From JAMXLO01 sp964427005 (GTDB lineage: Bacteria > Pseudomonadota > Alphaproteobacteria > Acetobacterales > Acetobacteraceae), in contig CAYRTL010000004.1 in NCBI GenBank assembly GCA_964427005.1, forward strand, positions 1-64,000: DNA of 64,000 nt, in the 5' to 3' direction. This document shows, piece after piece, positions 49,805 to 58,185 of the stretch (within the stretch, counting starts at the first letter, position 1; each line of letters begins with the position of its first letter). The notes beneath the pieces are model-generated. The model was not told the DNA's origin. It searched no databases and saw only the letters and a list, made by a program, of their open reading frames with translations. The position numbers and the translations under genes were made by a program.

Positions 49805-50314
49805 ATGGAGTGGGCAGAAGAGACAATCGTCCGCCTGCGCGCATTGTGGGACGAAGGCTTATCAACCGCCGAGATCGGCCGGCGCCTGGGAGTGTCGAAG
49901 AACGCGGTGGTCGGTAAGGCGCACCGGCTCGATCTGCCAGCGAGGCCGTCTCCCATCCGCCGCGACGGTCCCGCCGGCGGAGCCCCCCGCCGACCGGCGC
50001 CTCGACGCGTCGCCGGACCGACGCTGCCGCCGCTCTCGAGCACCACGCCGATCGCCACCGGCATCATGCCGCCACCGCTGGCGCCGCTGACGCCACTAAC
50101 GCCGAAGCCCCTCGCCCCTCCGGTCGCGCGTGTTGCACCACCGGCTCCCCGTCCCTACGGACGCATTGTTACCTGCTGCTGGCCCATCGGCGAGCCGGGT
50201 ACGCGGAGCTTCCGCTTCTGCGATGCCTCATCCGAGCCGGGAAAGCCTTACTGCTCAGACCACGTGAAGCTGGCCTACGTGAAGGTACGCGACCGGCGCG
50301 AGGACGCTGCCTGA
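49805..50314 (+). CDS. gcrA: GcrA cell cycle regulator
   Basis: 169 residues. The N-terminal helix-turn-helix 'MEWAEETIVRLRALWDEGLSTAEIGRRLGVSKNAVVGKAHRLDLPARPSPI' (1-50) is diagnostic of GcrA. A proline-rich linker (about 55-120) leads to the C-terminal sigma70-binding domain 'CCWPIGEPGTRSFRFC...PYCSDHVKLAYVK'. GcrA works with RNA polymerase at promoters methylated by CcrM, driving the alphaproteobacterial cell cycle. The ATG at 49805 starts the conserved core; an upstream GTG frame is not needed. A DnaA-like box lies 90-100 bases upstream. Confidence 0.95.
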   Translation: MEWAEETIVRLRALWDEGLSTAEIGRRLGVSKNAVVGKAHRLDLPARPSPIRRDGPAGGAPRRPAPRRVAGPTLPPLSSTTPIATGIMPPPLAPLTPLTPKPLAPPVARVAPPAPRPYGRIVTCCWPIGEPGTRSFRFCDASSEPGKPYCSDHVKLAYVKVRDRREDAA

Positions 50315-50317
50315 GCG

Positions 50318-50860
50318 TCACTGACTCGCCGCGAGCCTGATGGCGCCTGGTGTGGCTGCCAGAAGCTGATCGTGCGTGAGCCGCCGGTTGGAACGGATGA
50401 AACCATAGGCAGGATATTCAGAGACGCCCATCTGACCACTCGGCGGCCACCAGACCCGGACCAGTGACCAGTCATTCGCCGGAGAGATATCGATGACCGG
50501 CTGATCTGCGCTGACCCGGTGGTGTACCCAGTTGGCCTGCGTCACCAGGATCTGGCGTCGGCCGAGAACCTGCGACACGACTGCGACGTGACCACTCGGC
50601 AGGCGGCCACTGCGACGGAACACAAGCACGCTGCCCACTGAAGGCAGTTCATCTCGCGCGTAGCGCCCATTCGCTTGCCACCACCAATCAGCCGCTTCCC
50701 CCCAAAGATGCACGCCGCTCAATGCGCGGGCGAACGGTGCGCATTCCAGCGGAACGGAGCCGCCAACATAGTCACCGACACGAGGACCAACCTCTGGCCC
50801 ACGCGAGGCGCAAGCGGATAACACCAGGAGTAACAGAACAGAATGAAGCAGGCGGGACAT
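50318..50860 (-). CDS. CHAP-domain lipoprotein (putative cell-wall amidase)
   Basis: 180 residues. A lipoprotein signal ends LVLSAC (Cys17 or nearby), followed by a CHAP (cysteine, histidine-dependent amidohydrolase/peptidase) domain: the nucleophile in 'VPLECAPFARALSG', the histidine in 'LPSGHVAVVSQVLG', and a polar residue in 'TQANWVHH'. CHAP enzymes cut peptidoglycan amide or peptide bonds; here it would be an outer-membrane-anchored wall remodeller. ATG at 50858-50860. Convergent with gcrA, stop four bases apart. Confidence 0.82.
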   Translation of the reverse strand: MSRLLHSVLLLLVLSACASRGPEVGPRVGDYVGGSVPLECAPFARALSGVHLWGEAADWWWQANGRYARDELPSVGSVLVFRRSGRLPSGHVAVVSQVLGRRQILVTQANWVHHRVSADQPVIDISPANDWSLVRVWWPPSGQMGVSEYPAYGFIRSNRRLTHDQLLAATPGAIRLAASQ

Positions 50861-51073
50861 GCGCCCTCGGCGCAGTGGATTCGGCTCGATGCTTTTCTAT
50901 GAATTGGGCGGAATGTTGTGCAACAAGAACTTGATTCGCCGAGGCTCTGGTTCGACGTCCCAAGCGCTGCGCGCCCTAGATTGACGCTCGCCAAACCCGC
51001 GTCTTATCGTCCTCGCTGATAGAGAATGCCGGGGCACCACGAAGTCGCCCCCGCTTAGGGAGGGTGGCTGAAC

Positions 51074-51955
51074 GTGGAAGACGCTGCGCGCCTGTTGCAG
51101 CTTGTCGTCAATGGCGCAGCCGCCGGCTGCATCTATGGCCTGATCGCCCTCGGATTCGTCCTGATCTACAAGGCGACCGAGATGATCAACTTCGCCCAGG
51201 GCGATATCATGATGCTGGGCGGCTTCTTCGCGTTCAGCCTCATAGCGCATTTTGGGCTGAATTACTGGGTCGGCGCGCTGATCGCGATCATGCTGACCGC
51301 CGCCTTCGGCTTCGCGCTCGACGCCGTCGTACTGCGACGAGTAATCGGACAGCCACAATTCGCCGTGGTGATGCTGACATTGGGGCTCGGATTTATTTTC
51401 CGCGCCTATGCCGGCATCACCTGGGGCTACGATTCAGTCGGATTCGAAACACCGTTCACCAATCGAACCATCAATCTCGGCGGCCTTGTCCTCGGCCAGG
51501 ACAACGTCTCGATCATCGTCGGGACCGTGCTGCTGTGCGGCGTGCTGTATCTCTTCTTCAGCCACACGCGTCTCGGCATCGCGATGCAGGCGTCATCGCA
51601 GAACCAGCTCGCTGCCTATTACATGGGAATTCCGGTACGCACCGTGTTCTCGCTGATCTGGGCGATCAGCGCCGGTGTGGCGGCAGTGGCCGGCATCCTG
51701 CTGTCGCCCGTATCGATGATCGATGTGAACATGGGGTTCCTAGGGATCAAGGCTTTCGCCGCCGCGGTGCTGGGGGGCTTCGGCAGCATTCCCGGCGCGC
51801 TTGTGGGCGGCGTCGTCATCGGTATCGTGGAGCAGTTGGCGGGATACTTCCTGCCCGCGGGCTTTCAGGAGGTCACGTCCAACGTGGTGCTGCTGGCAAC
51901 GCTGATCCTGCGCCCGCAGGGTCTGTTCGCCGAAATCGCCGGCAAGCGGGTCTGA
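51074..51955 (+). CDS. livH: Branched-chain amino acid ABC transporter permease LivH
   Basis: 293 residues with eight membrane helices. 'IYGLIALGFVLIYKATEMINFAQGDIMMLGGFFAF' and 'GFGSIPGALVGGVVIGIVEQLAG' are the LivH signatures. GTG at 51074 after a GGGAGGG tract gives the family N-terminus. Start of a six-gene plus-strand operon (livH-livM-livG-livF-ligase-like-livK). The 213 bases upstream (50861-51073) show no gene. Substrate may be branched-chain or aromatic compounds, as this family is broad. Confidence 0.93.
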   Translation: MEDAARLLQLVVNGAAAGCIYGLIALGFVLIYKATEMINFAQGDIMMLGGFFAFSLIAHFGLNYWVGALIAIMLTAAFGFALDAVVLRRVIGQPQFAVVMLTLGLGFIFRAYAGITWGYDSVGFETPFTNRTINLGGLVLGQDNVSIIVGTVLLCGVLYLFFSHTRLGIAMQASSQNQLAAYYMGIPVRTVFSLIWAISAGVAAVAGILLSPVSMIDVNMGFLGIKAFAAAVLGGFGSIPGALVGGVVIGIVEQLAGYFLPAGFQEVTSNVVLLATLILRPQGLFAEIAGKRV

Positions 51956-51958
51956 GCG

Positions 51959-53035
51959 ATGCGCTACCTGTTCAAGACCGACTACCGCCAGGACCTGACG
52001 ATATGGCGCCACCGCGGCGACCTGTTCTGGTACGGCCTGCTGATGATCGTGCTGCTGATCATCCCTGTCGTACTGAGCGAGTTCTATGTCGGCGAGCTCG
52101 GGGGCGTCTTCATCTTCGCCATCGCTGGTGTCGGCATGATGCTGCTGGCCGGCTACACGGGGCTGATCAGCCTTGGCAACGCGGCCTTCCTGGGCATCGG
52201 CGCCTACACCAATGCGATTCTGCTCGCGCATGGCGTGCCGTTGCTGATCACCTTGCCCGTTGCAGGCTTCTTCACTGCACTGTTCGGCATCGCGATCGGG
52301 CTGCCGACGCTACGCATGAGCGGCCTCTATCTCGCGATCGCGACACTGGCGTTTGGCAGCATCGTGGGCACTGTGTTCCAGAAATGGGAGGCGGTCACCG
52401 GCGGATTCGACGGCTTCGCCGTACCCACGCCGGACATCTTCGGCATCCCGATCCAGAGCGCGAATGGGATCTATTATCTGTCTCTTGCCGTGCTGGTGAT
52501 CGTGCTCTGGCTTTCGGCGAATCTGCTGCGAACGCCGCTCGGACGCGCGATGGTTGCGATTCGCGACAGCGAGATCTCCGCGCAAAGCATGGGCATTCAC
52601 CTGGCGCGGTACAAGACCTTTGCCTTCGCGGTCAGCGCGTTCATCACCGGACTGGCCGGCGCGCTGTTCGCCCATTATGTGCGCTACCTGGCGCCGGATG
52701 CATTCGACGTGCTGCTGTCAGTGCAGTTCGTCACGATCGTGTTCGTGGGCGGCCTGGGCTCGCTGCATGGCGTCATCTTTGGCGCGCTGTTCGTGCGCCT
52801 GTTGCCGCAGTTCATCGCGATCATCCGCGACGACCTGCCCTTTGGCATCGGCCGCATGCCGGGGCTGGAGCCGTCGCTGTTCGGTATGGTGCTGGTGCTC
52901 GTGATCCTGTTCGAGCCAGGCGGGATCTATGGGCGCTGGATCAAGATCAAGCACTGGTTCCAGGCCTATCCGCTGAAGCGCCGCACCAGCTTCCGCCGGC
53001 AGAAATCATACGCGCGTTCGGAGCGGCTGCGATGA
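51959..53035 (+). CDS. livM: Branched-chain amino acid ABC transporter permease LivM
   Basis: 358 residues, an inner-membrane permease with ten or so helices and the LivM signatures 'AGYTGLISLGNAAFLGIGAYTNAIL', 'GLYLAIATLAFGSIVG' and 'FVTIVFVGGLGSLHGVIFGALFV'. The ATG at 51959 comes three bases after the livH stop, and the stop overlaps the livG start (ATGA). Forms the membrane channel with LivH. A longer open frame on this strand that runs across livH and livM is a shadow. Confidence 0.94.
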   Translation: MRYLFKTDYRQDLTIWRHRGDLFWYGLLMIVLLIIPVVLSEFYVGELGGVFIFAIAGVGMMLLAGYTGLISLGNAAFLGIGAYTNAILLAHGVPLLITLPVAGFFTALFGIAIGLPTLRMSGLYLAIATLAFGSIVGTVFQKWEAVTGGFDGFAVPTPDIFGIPIQSANGIYYLSLAVLVIVLWLSANLLRTPLGRAMVAIRDSEISAQSMGIHLARYKTFAFAVSAFITGLAGALFAHYVRYLAPDAFDVLLSVQFVTIVFVGGLGSLHGVIFGALFVRLLPQFIAIIRDDLPFGIGRMPGLEPSLFGMVLVLVILFEPGGIYGRWIKIKHWFQAYPLKRRTSFRRQKSYARSERLR

Positions 53036-53796
53036 GCCTGTTCCGTGCCGAAGACATCGCCATCCGGTTCGGCGGCATTCGTGCCGTCGATGCGGTCAGC
53101 TTCGACGTGCAGCCGGGCGAGGTGTTCTCGATCATCGGCCCGAACGGGGCAGGCAAGACCACGATCTTCAACCTGATCAGCCGCATCTATTCGCCCACAT
53201 CGGGGCGACTCATCTTTCAGGATCAGGACATCACGACGGTGCCGCCGTACCGCATCGCGGGACTGGGCATTGCGCGCACCTTCCAGAACATCGAGTTATT
53301 CGCCAATGCGACGCTGCTGCAGAACCTGCTGATCGGCCGGCACTGTCACTCCACAGTCGGCGTGCTGTCGCAGCTTGTCTTTCTGCCCTCTGTGCGGCGC
53401 GAGGAGCTGAAGCACCGTGAGAAGGCCGAGGAGGTAATCGCGTTCCTCGGGCTAGAGCGCTACCGGGATACATTGATCGCAAATCTGCCGTATGGCGTGC
53501 GCAAGGTGGTCGAGCTGGGGCGCGCGTTATGCATCGAGCCGAAATTGCTGCTGCTGGATGAGCCGTCTTCGGGTCTGAATGTCGAGGAGACCGAAGGCAT
53601 GGGCTTCTGGATCGAGGACATCAAGAAAGACCTCGGGATCACGGTCATCATGGTCGAGCACGACATGAACCTGGTGCGGATGGTATCCGATCGCGTGATG
53701 GCGCTGAACTATGGGAAGGTGATCGCGCTCGGAACGCCAAATGAAGTGCAGAACCATCCAGAGGTGATACGGGCTTATATTGGGGGTGAGGCATGA
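53032..53796 (+). CDS. livG: Branched-chain amino acid ABC transporter ATPase LivG
   Basis: 254 residues: Walker A GPNGAGKTT (about 37-45), Q-loop region 'IARTFQNIELFANATLLQNL', signature-like 'LPYGVRKVVELGRAL', Walker B 'PKLLLLDEPSSGLN', and the switch His in 'VIMVEHDMNLV'. The canonical LSGGQ is replaced by LPYGVRKVV, which is normal for LivG. ATG at 53032 overlaps the livM stop. A 96-base repeat-bearing spacer separates it from livF. Confidence 0.94.
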   Translation: MSLFRAEDIAIRFGGIRAVDAVSFDVQPGEVFSIIGPNGAGKTTIFNLISRIYSPTSGRLIFQDQDITTVPPYRIAGLGIARTFQNIELFANATLLQNLLIGRHCHSTVGVLSQLVFLPSVRREELKHREKAEEVIAFLGLERYRDTLIANLPYGVRKVVELGRALCIEPKLLLLDEPSSGLNVEETEGMGFWIEDIKKDLGITVIMVEHDMNLVRMVSDRVMALNYGKVIALGTPNEVQNHPEVIRAYIGGEA

Positions 53797-53800
53797 AACG

Positions 53801-53884
53801 CCCCCTCCCGAACCCTCCCCCGCTGCGCGGGAGAGGGAATTCAACGGCTCCTCTCCCACGCAGCGGGGGAGGGTTCGGGAGGTG
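53801..53884. repeat. Long GC-rich inverted repeat between livG and livF
   Basis: Arms 53804-53836 and 53850-53882 (33 bases each) pair with a single mismatch around a 13-base loop. The left arm is nearly identical to 32623-32658 beside thrC. It sits in the middle of the operon, five bases past the livG stop, and could lower or separate expression of livF and downstream genes. Confidence 0.85.
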
Positions 53885-53893
53885 GCGCCGCAT

Positions 53894-54670
53894 ATGAACG
53901 CATCTTCCCTCCTCGATGTCACCTCGATCGAGACCTTCTACGGTCCGATCCAGGCGATCCGCGGCGTTAGCCTGCAGGTGGCGCAAGGCCAGATCGTCAC
54001 GGTTCTTGGTGCCAACGGCGCCGGCAAGACGACAGTGTTGCGCACCATCTCGGGCGTGCTCGATCCCGAACGCGGCTCCGTGCGCTTCGAAGGCAATGAG
54101 ATAGCGCACCTTCCGCCGGATCGCGTCATGCGTCTCGGCATCTGCCACGTGCCCGAAGGCCGCGAAACCTTCCCCTTCCTGACCGTGCATGAAAATCTGT
54201 TGATGGGCGCGTACACACGCCGCGACAAGGACGAAGTGCACCGCGACCTGGAACTCTGCTTCAGCTATTTCCCGGTCCTGAAGGAACGTTCGCATCAGCG
54301 TGCGGGTTTGCTGTCCGGCGGCGAGCAGCAAATGCTGGCGATCAGCCGAGCGCTGATGGGACGTCCGAAGCTGCTGCTCCTCGACGAACCATCTCTCGGC
54401 CTGTCGCCGCTCCTTGTCACTCAGATCTTCCGCATCATTCGCCGCATCAACGATGAACAGGGTGTCGCGATTCTTCTGGTGGAGCAGAATGCCCACATGG
54501 CTCTGCGCACCGCTCAGTTCGGCTATGTGCTGGAAGTTGGCCGCATCGTGTTGGCTGATGAGTGCAGCAAGCTGATGCAGACGGACGCGATCAAGGAGTT
54601 CTATCTCGGCCAGAAGGACACAGGCGTCCGCGGTCAGCGGCGGTGGAAAAGGAAGCGGCTGTGGCACTGA
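53894..54670 (+). CDS. livF: Branched-chain amino acid ABC transporter ATPase LivF
   Basis: 258 residues with Walker A 'GANGAGKTT', signature 'LLSGGEQQMLAISRALM', Walker B 'PKLLLLDEPSLGLSP' and switch 'LLVEQNAHMAL'. The ATG at 53894, just past the inverted repeat, gives MNASSLLDVTSIETFYG, the usual LivF N-terminus; an open frame from 53780 merely reads through the repeat. The last 10 bases overlap the ligase-like gene. The C-terminus carries an extra basic tail of roughly 14 residues (RGQRRWKRKRLWH). Confidence 0.94.
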   Translation: MNASSLLDVTSIETFYGPIQAIRGVSLQVAQGQIVTVLGANGAGKTTVLRTISGVLDPERGSVRFEGNEIAHLPPDRVMRLGICHVPEGRETFPFLTVHENLLMGAYTRRDKDEVHRDLELCFSYFPVLKERSHQRAGLLSGGEQQMLAISRALMGRPKLLLLDEPSLGLSPLLVTQIFRIIRRINDEQGVAILLVEQNAHMALRTAQFGYVLEVGRIVLADECSKLMQTDAIKEFYLGQKDTGVRGQRRWKRKRLWH

Positions 54671-55800
54671 AGCCGGCAAGCATACCCGCCATCCTGGCCG
54701 CCGGCGTCTCGGCGCATGGCGGCGAGGTTGTGTTCCGCAAGAAGGACCACGGCATCTGGAAAGCCACGACGTGGTCGCAACTCGACCAACGTGTGCGTGC
54801 CATTGGCATGGGCCTGAAAGCCATCGGCTTCCGCCCGAGCGATGTCGCCTGCGTGATCGCCGAGACGCGCCCGGAGTGGGTGCATATCGATCTCGCCATT
54901 CTGGCGGTAGGTGGGGTGAGCGGCGGTATTCATCCGGAGCAGGAAGCCGAAGCACTCGGTCAGGTACTGCTCGACTCGCGCTGCCGCGTGCTGTTCGTGG
55001 AGAACGAAGAGCAGCTCGACAAGGCCCTGCTTATCCGCGAACGCTGTCCCGCGCTGCAGCGCATCGTCATCATCGACATGAAGGGACTGCGCGATTTCGC
55101 CGATCCGATGTGCGAGAGCCTCACGGCGTTTGCAGCCCGTGGCAGCGGCGACGATGGATGGAATGCTGGCGTCGCTGCAATACATTCCGATCAGCCGGCC
55201 ATACTGATGGTTCCGCGATCCGGCGCAAGCCAGACGCTGACTCACGGCGACACGTTGCACCTGATCGCGAACGCACGCTCGCTGCTACCGCTGCGCGCGG
55301 GTGACGAACGCCTGGCACTGCTGCCGATGTGCCATGTCATGGAGCGGGTGTTGGGGCTCTATCTCTCGCTCGATGCGCGGGTGATCAGCAACTACCTGGA
55401 AAACCCCGACACTGCGATCGAGAACCTGCAGGAAGTGCAGCCCACTGTGCTGGCGACAGACGCGCGAATCTGGCAGATGCTGCATGCGCGAATCAGCAAT
55501 GCGGCCGCTGGCGCTACGCATATGCAGCGAATATTATATCGCTCCGCGGTTGCCGCTGGCGAACGTGGCGGCGCTTTGGCGGTCCTGGCGCGTCTTTTCG
55601 TGCTGCATGCTGTCAAACGCGAAATCGGCCTGAGTCGCCTGCGCGTTGCTTACATGGGCGGCGCTCCATTGGCCTCGGATATCGAACGTTGGGCCAGGTC
55701 ACTGGGCATCAACATTCAGCCGATCAACGGCAAGGCGACACGGGGCGTCGCCTTGGACGCGCGCTATCAGGCCCTGATGGAAGAAGCCTACGGCACATGA
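54661..55800 (+). CDS. Shortened, motif-less AMP-binding (acyl-CoA synthetase-like) protein
   Basis: 379 residues resembling the N-terminal two thirds of long-chain acyl-CoA synthetases ('TWSQLDQRVRAIGMGLKAIGF...VIAETRPEWVHIDLAILAVGGVSGGIHP', 'LALLPMCHVMERVLGLYLSL', 'LSRLRVAYMGGAPL'). The adenylate P-loop (TSGTTGxPK-G) is degenerate as 'LMVPRSGASQTLTHGD', the YGxTE-like motif reads 'INGKATRG', and the C-terminal ~200 residues with the catalytic lysine are missing. GTG 54661 overlaps livF by ten bases and has a purine-rich AAGGAAG site. A pseudoenzyme or decaying gene kept in frame inside the operon. Confidence 0.75.
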   Translation: MALKPASIPAILAAGVSAHGGEVVFRKKDHGIWKATTWSQLDQRVRAIGMGLKAIGFRPSDVACVIAETRPEWVHIDLAILAVGGVSGGIHPEQEAEALGQVLLDSRCRVLFVENEEQLDKALLIRERCPALQRIVIIDMKGLRDFADPMCESLTAFAARGSGDDGWNAGVAAIHSDQPAILMVPRSGASQTLTHGDTLHLIANARSLLPLRAGDERLALLPMCHVMERVLGLYLSLDARVISNYLENPDTAIENLQEVQPTVLATDARIWQMLHARISNAAAGATHMQRILYRSAVAAGERGGALAVLARLFVLHAVKREIGLSRLRVAYMGGAPLASDIERWARSLGINIQPINGKATRGVALDARYQALMEEAYGT

Positions 55801-55815
55801 AGGAAGGAACGAGCT

Positions 55816-56985
55816 ATGCGCAGTAGCCTGCTGGCGGCGGCATTCGCCACCGCGCTTATCGCTCCCGCTGTGGCGGCGGACAGTGTACGTGGTGTGACGG
55901 ACAATGAAATCGTCCTCGGCACCTACACCGATCTCTCCGGCGTTACCGCAATGTGGGGCGTCAACAACACTAATGCGTGGCGCATGGTGTTCGATGAGAC
56001 GAACGCTGCCGGCGGCATCAACGGCCGCAAGATCAAGTACATTGTGGAAGACAACCAGTACCAGATTCCGCGCTCGATCCAGGCCGCCAACAAGCTGATC
56101 AACCGCGACAACGTGTTCATCATGGTCGCCAATGGCGGGACACCGATGAACAATGCCGTGATGCCGGACCAGCTCGCGAAGGGCGTACCGAACGTGTTTC
56201 CGCTGACATCGGCCCGTTCAATGTACGAGCCGCTGCATCACCTCAAATTCGGCCTCGCCTCATCGTACTACGACCAGATGCGCGCCGGCGTGAAGCTGTT
56301 CGTGGACCAGCACCACAACAAGGCGATCTGCGCCATGTCGCAGGACACCGACTTTGGCCGCGACGTCATGGCTGGCGCCAAGGACCAGCTCGCAGCAATG
56401 AACTTGAAGCTTGCGGCAGAGACGCTGCACAAGCCGACTGACACCGACTTCAGTGCCTCCGTGGCTAGGCTGAAGGAAGCGAACTGCGATCTGATCCTCC
56501 TCGGCACGATCACGCGCGATACCATCCAGATCGTGTCGGCCGTGCGCAAGATCGGCTGGAATGTCGAGATGCTGGGCCAGGCGGCCAGCTACGATGAAGC
56601 CGTCGCCGAAGTGCCGGGCGGCGTGACCGAAGGCTTCTACTCGATGACACCGGTGCTGTTCGTGGCCGCCAGCAGCGAAAACCCCGAGGTCACGAAATTC
56701 GCCGACAAATACAAGAAGCAGTTTGGCAAGGAGCCGAACTTTGCCGCACAGCTCGGCTACACAGGCGCCCAGCTTGTCGTTCAGGCGCTGAAGAATGGCG
56801 GAAAGGACCTGACGGTCGATAGCTTCGTGTCAGGCATGGAAAGCATCAAGGACTGGCACGACATCTTCGGCTCGCCGCCGATGAGCTTCAGCGCGACAAA
56901 GCACCAGGGCTCCAACGAGTCGTTCCTGTGCGTCGTGAAAGGCGGTCGCTGGGTTCCGGTCAGCACGACGCCTGTGGGGTACTGA
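55816..56985 (+). CDS. Branched-chain-type ABC transporter substrate-binding protein
   Basis: 389 residues of the Leu/Ile/Val-binding (Peripla_BP_6) type. Signal peptide MRSSLLAAAFATALIAPAVA, cleavage near AVA-AD (about 21). The mature protein starts 'VRGVTDNEIVLGTYTDLSGVTAMWG' and has 'EDNQYQIPRSIQAANKLI' and 'ATKHQGSNESFLCVV'. It captures the ligand in the periplasm for LivHMGF; the real ligand might be an amino acid, an aromatic acid or an amide. ATG 55816 follows GGAAGGAAC. Last gene of the operon. Confidence 0.9.
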   Translation: MRSSLLAAAFATALIAPAVAADSVRGVTDNEIVLGTYTDLSGVTAMWGVNNTNAWRMVFDETNAAGGINGRKIKYIVEDNQYQIPRSIQAANKLINRDNVFIMVANGGTPMNNAVMPDQLAKGVPNVFPLTSARSMYEPLHHLKFGLASSYYDQMRAGVKLFVDQHHNKAICAMSQDTDFGRDVMAGAKDQLAAMNLKLAAETLHKPTDTDFSASVARLKEANCDLILLGTITRDTIQIVSAVRKIGWNVEMLGQAASYDEAVAEVPGGVTEGFYSMTPVLFVAASSENPEVTKFADKYKKQFGKEPNFAAQLGYTGAQLVVQALKNGGKDLTVDSFVSGMESIKDWHDIFGSPPMSFSATKHQGSNESFLCVVKGGRWVPVSTTPVGY

Positions 56986-56997
56986 CCATATCGGTCA

Positions 56998-57018
56998 TGG
57001 CCGGGCCTGGCCCGGCCA
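56998..57018. repeat. TGGCCGGGC-type hairpin after the liv operon
   Basis: Arms TGGCCGGGC (56998-57006) and GCCCGGCCA (57010-57018) with a CTG loop, 12 bases past the substrate-binding-protein stop and 9 before the convergent AtuA gene's stop. A likely bidirectional transcription end. Confidence 0.75.
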
Positions 57019-57027
57019 CCCACGTCC

Positions 57028-58185
57028 TCACAGTTCCTCCACCTCCAGCGGAAACAGCGCATCCGGATCAGGCGTCCGCAGCAGGTGATACACGTTGAAC
57101 CGGTACGCCGGCCCCAACGAAACCTCCGGTGGCGTGAACGGAAACGCCAGATTGCCAGCAGTGGACAGACGCCCTGCGTATCCATGGTGCAGAAGNNNNN
57201 NNNNNNNNNNNNNNNNNNNNNNNNNNNNNNNNNNNNNNNNNNNNNNNNNNNNNNNNNNNNNNNNNNNNNNNNNNNNNNNNNNNNNNNNNNNNNNNGTGAC
57301 GCGGCAGCGCCTGTCATCCACCGCCGCATAATCCGCGCCACTCAGATCAAGCCGCCCTTCCGGTTCATAGACCGTGTAGGGATCGGCCTGCTCGTAGAGA
57401 CTATGGGCAGCGACCGACACGGGCGTCGCCCGCCGCTGCTCCGCCATGCTTTCCAGCACAAAACCGTCTTCATCGAGCGTAGCCAAAATCGAGTCGCGCC
57501 CACCGGGCAGGCAGCACAGTGACGCGCATTCAATGATCTTGGCCATGTGTACCGATAGACCGGTCGGAAACCCAAGCATCGTCGGCAATGCAGCAAAGAT
57601 CGCCGTATCGCAGGCTCGCCCGGCAATCAGCACGTCGATGTCCTCGGCCAGCGCTCGACGGAATGGTCCCATGCCCATCTGGCCGACGATATGCGCCGCC
57701 TCTGTCACCTCCTCTTCGGTGAGCTTCGGCATGTCGTCGATGCCGGTGACTGCGCCGGCGCGCACCGCCGCACGCAACGCCTCGCGTGACAGGTCCGCGC
57801 GCAGCACACCCATCCGGAAGTGCAGTCCCTCCGCACGCGCGATGTCGCGAATGATGGCGAGCGTTGCTTCGAGATGCGGCGCGGCACCTGCCGAACCGGC
57901 CGAACCGATCACCAGAGGCACATCGATCGAGCGCGCCCCGAGCAGCGCCTTACGCAGGTCGCGCCGTGTCGCGGCGGGTGCGGTCGCCATCTCACCCTTG
58001 CCGAGATAGGTCGGGCCGATATCGATTGAGCCCATGTCACAGCCGATAAGGTCCGGCTTGCGCGCAAGGCCGGCATTGAACGCCGGGCTGGGGATGCCGT
58101 AGCCAAGTTGCCCTGAGGCACCGAGAAAGCGCATCGGGCGCCGGCTACGGCGCAGTTCCTCGAGGATGCGGCCGGAGGCGCTCAT
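57028..58185 (-). CDS. AtuA/DUF1446-family protein, interrupted by assembly gap
   Basis: The N-terminal ~300 residues are clear: 'MRFLGASGQLGYGIPSPAFNAGL...CDMGSIDIGPTYLGKGEM', 'VIGSAGSAGAAPHLEATLAIIRDIARAEGL', 'DVLIAGRACDTAIFAALP' and 'HMAKIIECASLCC', the DUF1446 (acyclic terpene utilisation AtuA) pattern. After the 100-N gap the last ~55 residues resume. Partners of this family handle CoA-linked or hydroxy-acid chemistry, but the activity is unknown. The ATG at 58185 overlaps the DUF4387 stop (ATGA); DUF1446 and DUF4387 genes occur together widely. Confidence 0.85.
   Translation of the reverse strand: MSASGRILEELRRSRRPMRFLGASGQLGYGIPSPAFNAGLARKPDLIGCDMGSIDIGPTYLGKGEMATAPAATRRDLRKALLGARSIDVPLVIGSAGSAGAAPHLEATLAIIRDIARAEGLHFRMGVLRADLSREALRAAVRAGAVTGIDDMPKLTEEEVTEAAHIVGQMGMGPFRRALAEDIDVLIAGRACDTAIFAALPTMLGFPTGLSVHMAKIIECASLCCLPGGRDSILATLDEDGFVLESMAEQRRATPVSVAAHSLYEQADPYTVYEPEGRLDLSGADYAAVDDRRCRVXXXXXXXXXXXXXXXXXXXXXXXXXXXXXXXXXXLLHHGYAGRLSTAGNLAFPFTPPEVSLGPAYRFNVYHLLRTPDPDALFPLEVEEL
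57196..57295. other. Assembly gap (100 N) in the AtuA-like gene
   Basis: 100 N placeholder; reading resumes in the same frame by chance or design. Real size unknown. Confidence 0.95.

Noticed and set aside
51064..53796. A 910-codon plus-strand open frame across livH, livM and livG
   Set aside because: Its first two thirds read livH and livM in the wrong frame as Arg/Pro-rich nonsense; only the last third (from 53032) is real livG, which has its own ATG overlapping the livM stop.
53648..54955. A 435-codon minus-strand frame opposite livG/livF/ligase-like
   Set aside because: Runs across three real genes and the inverted repeat with no motif.
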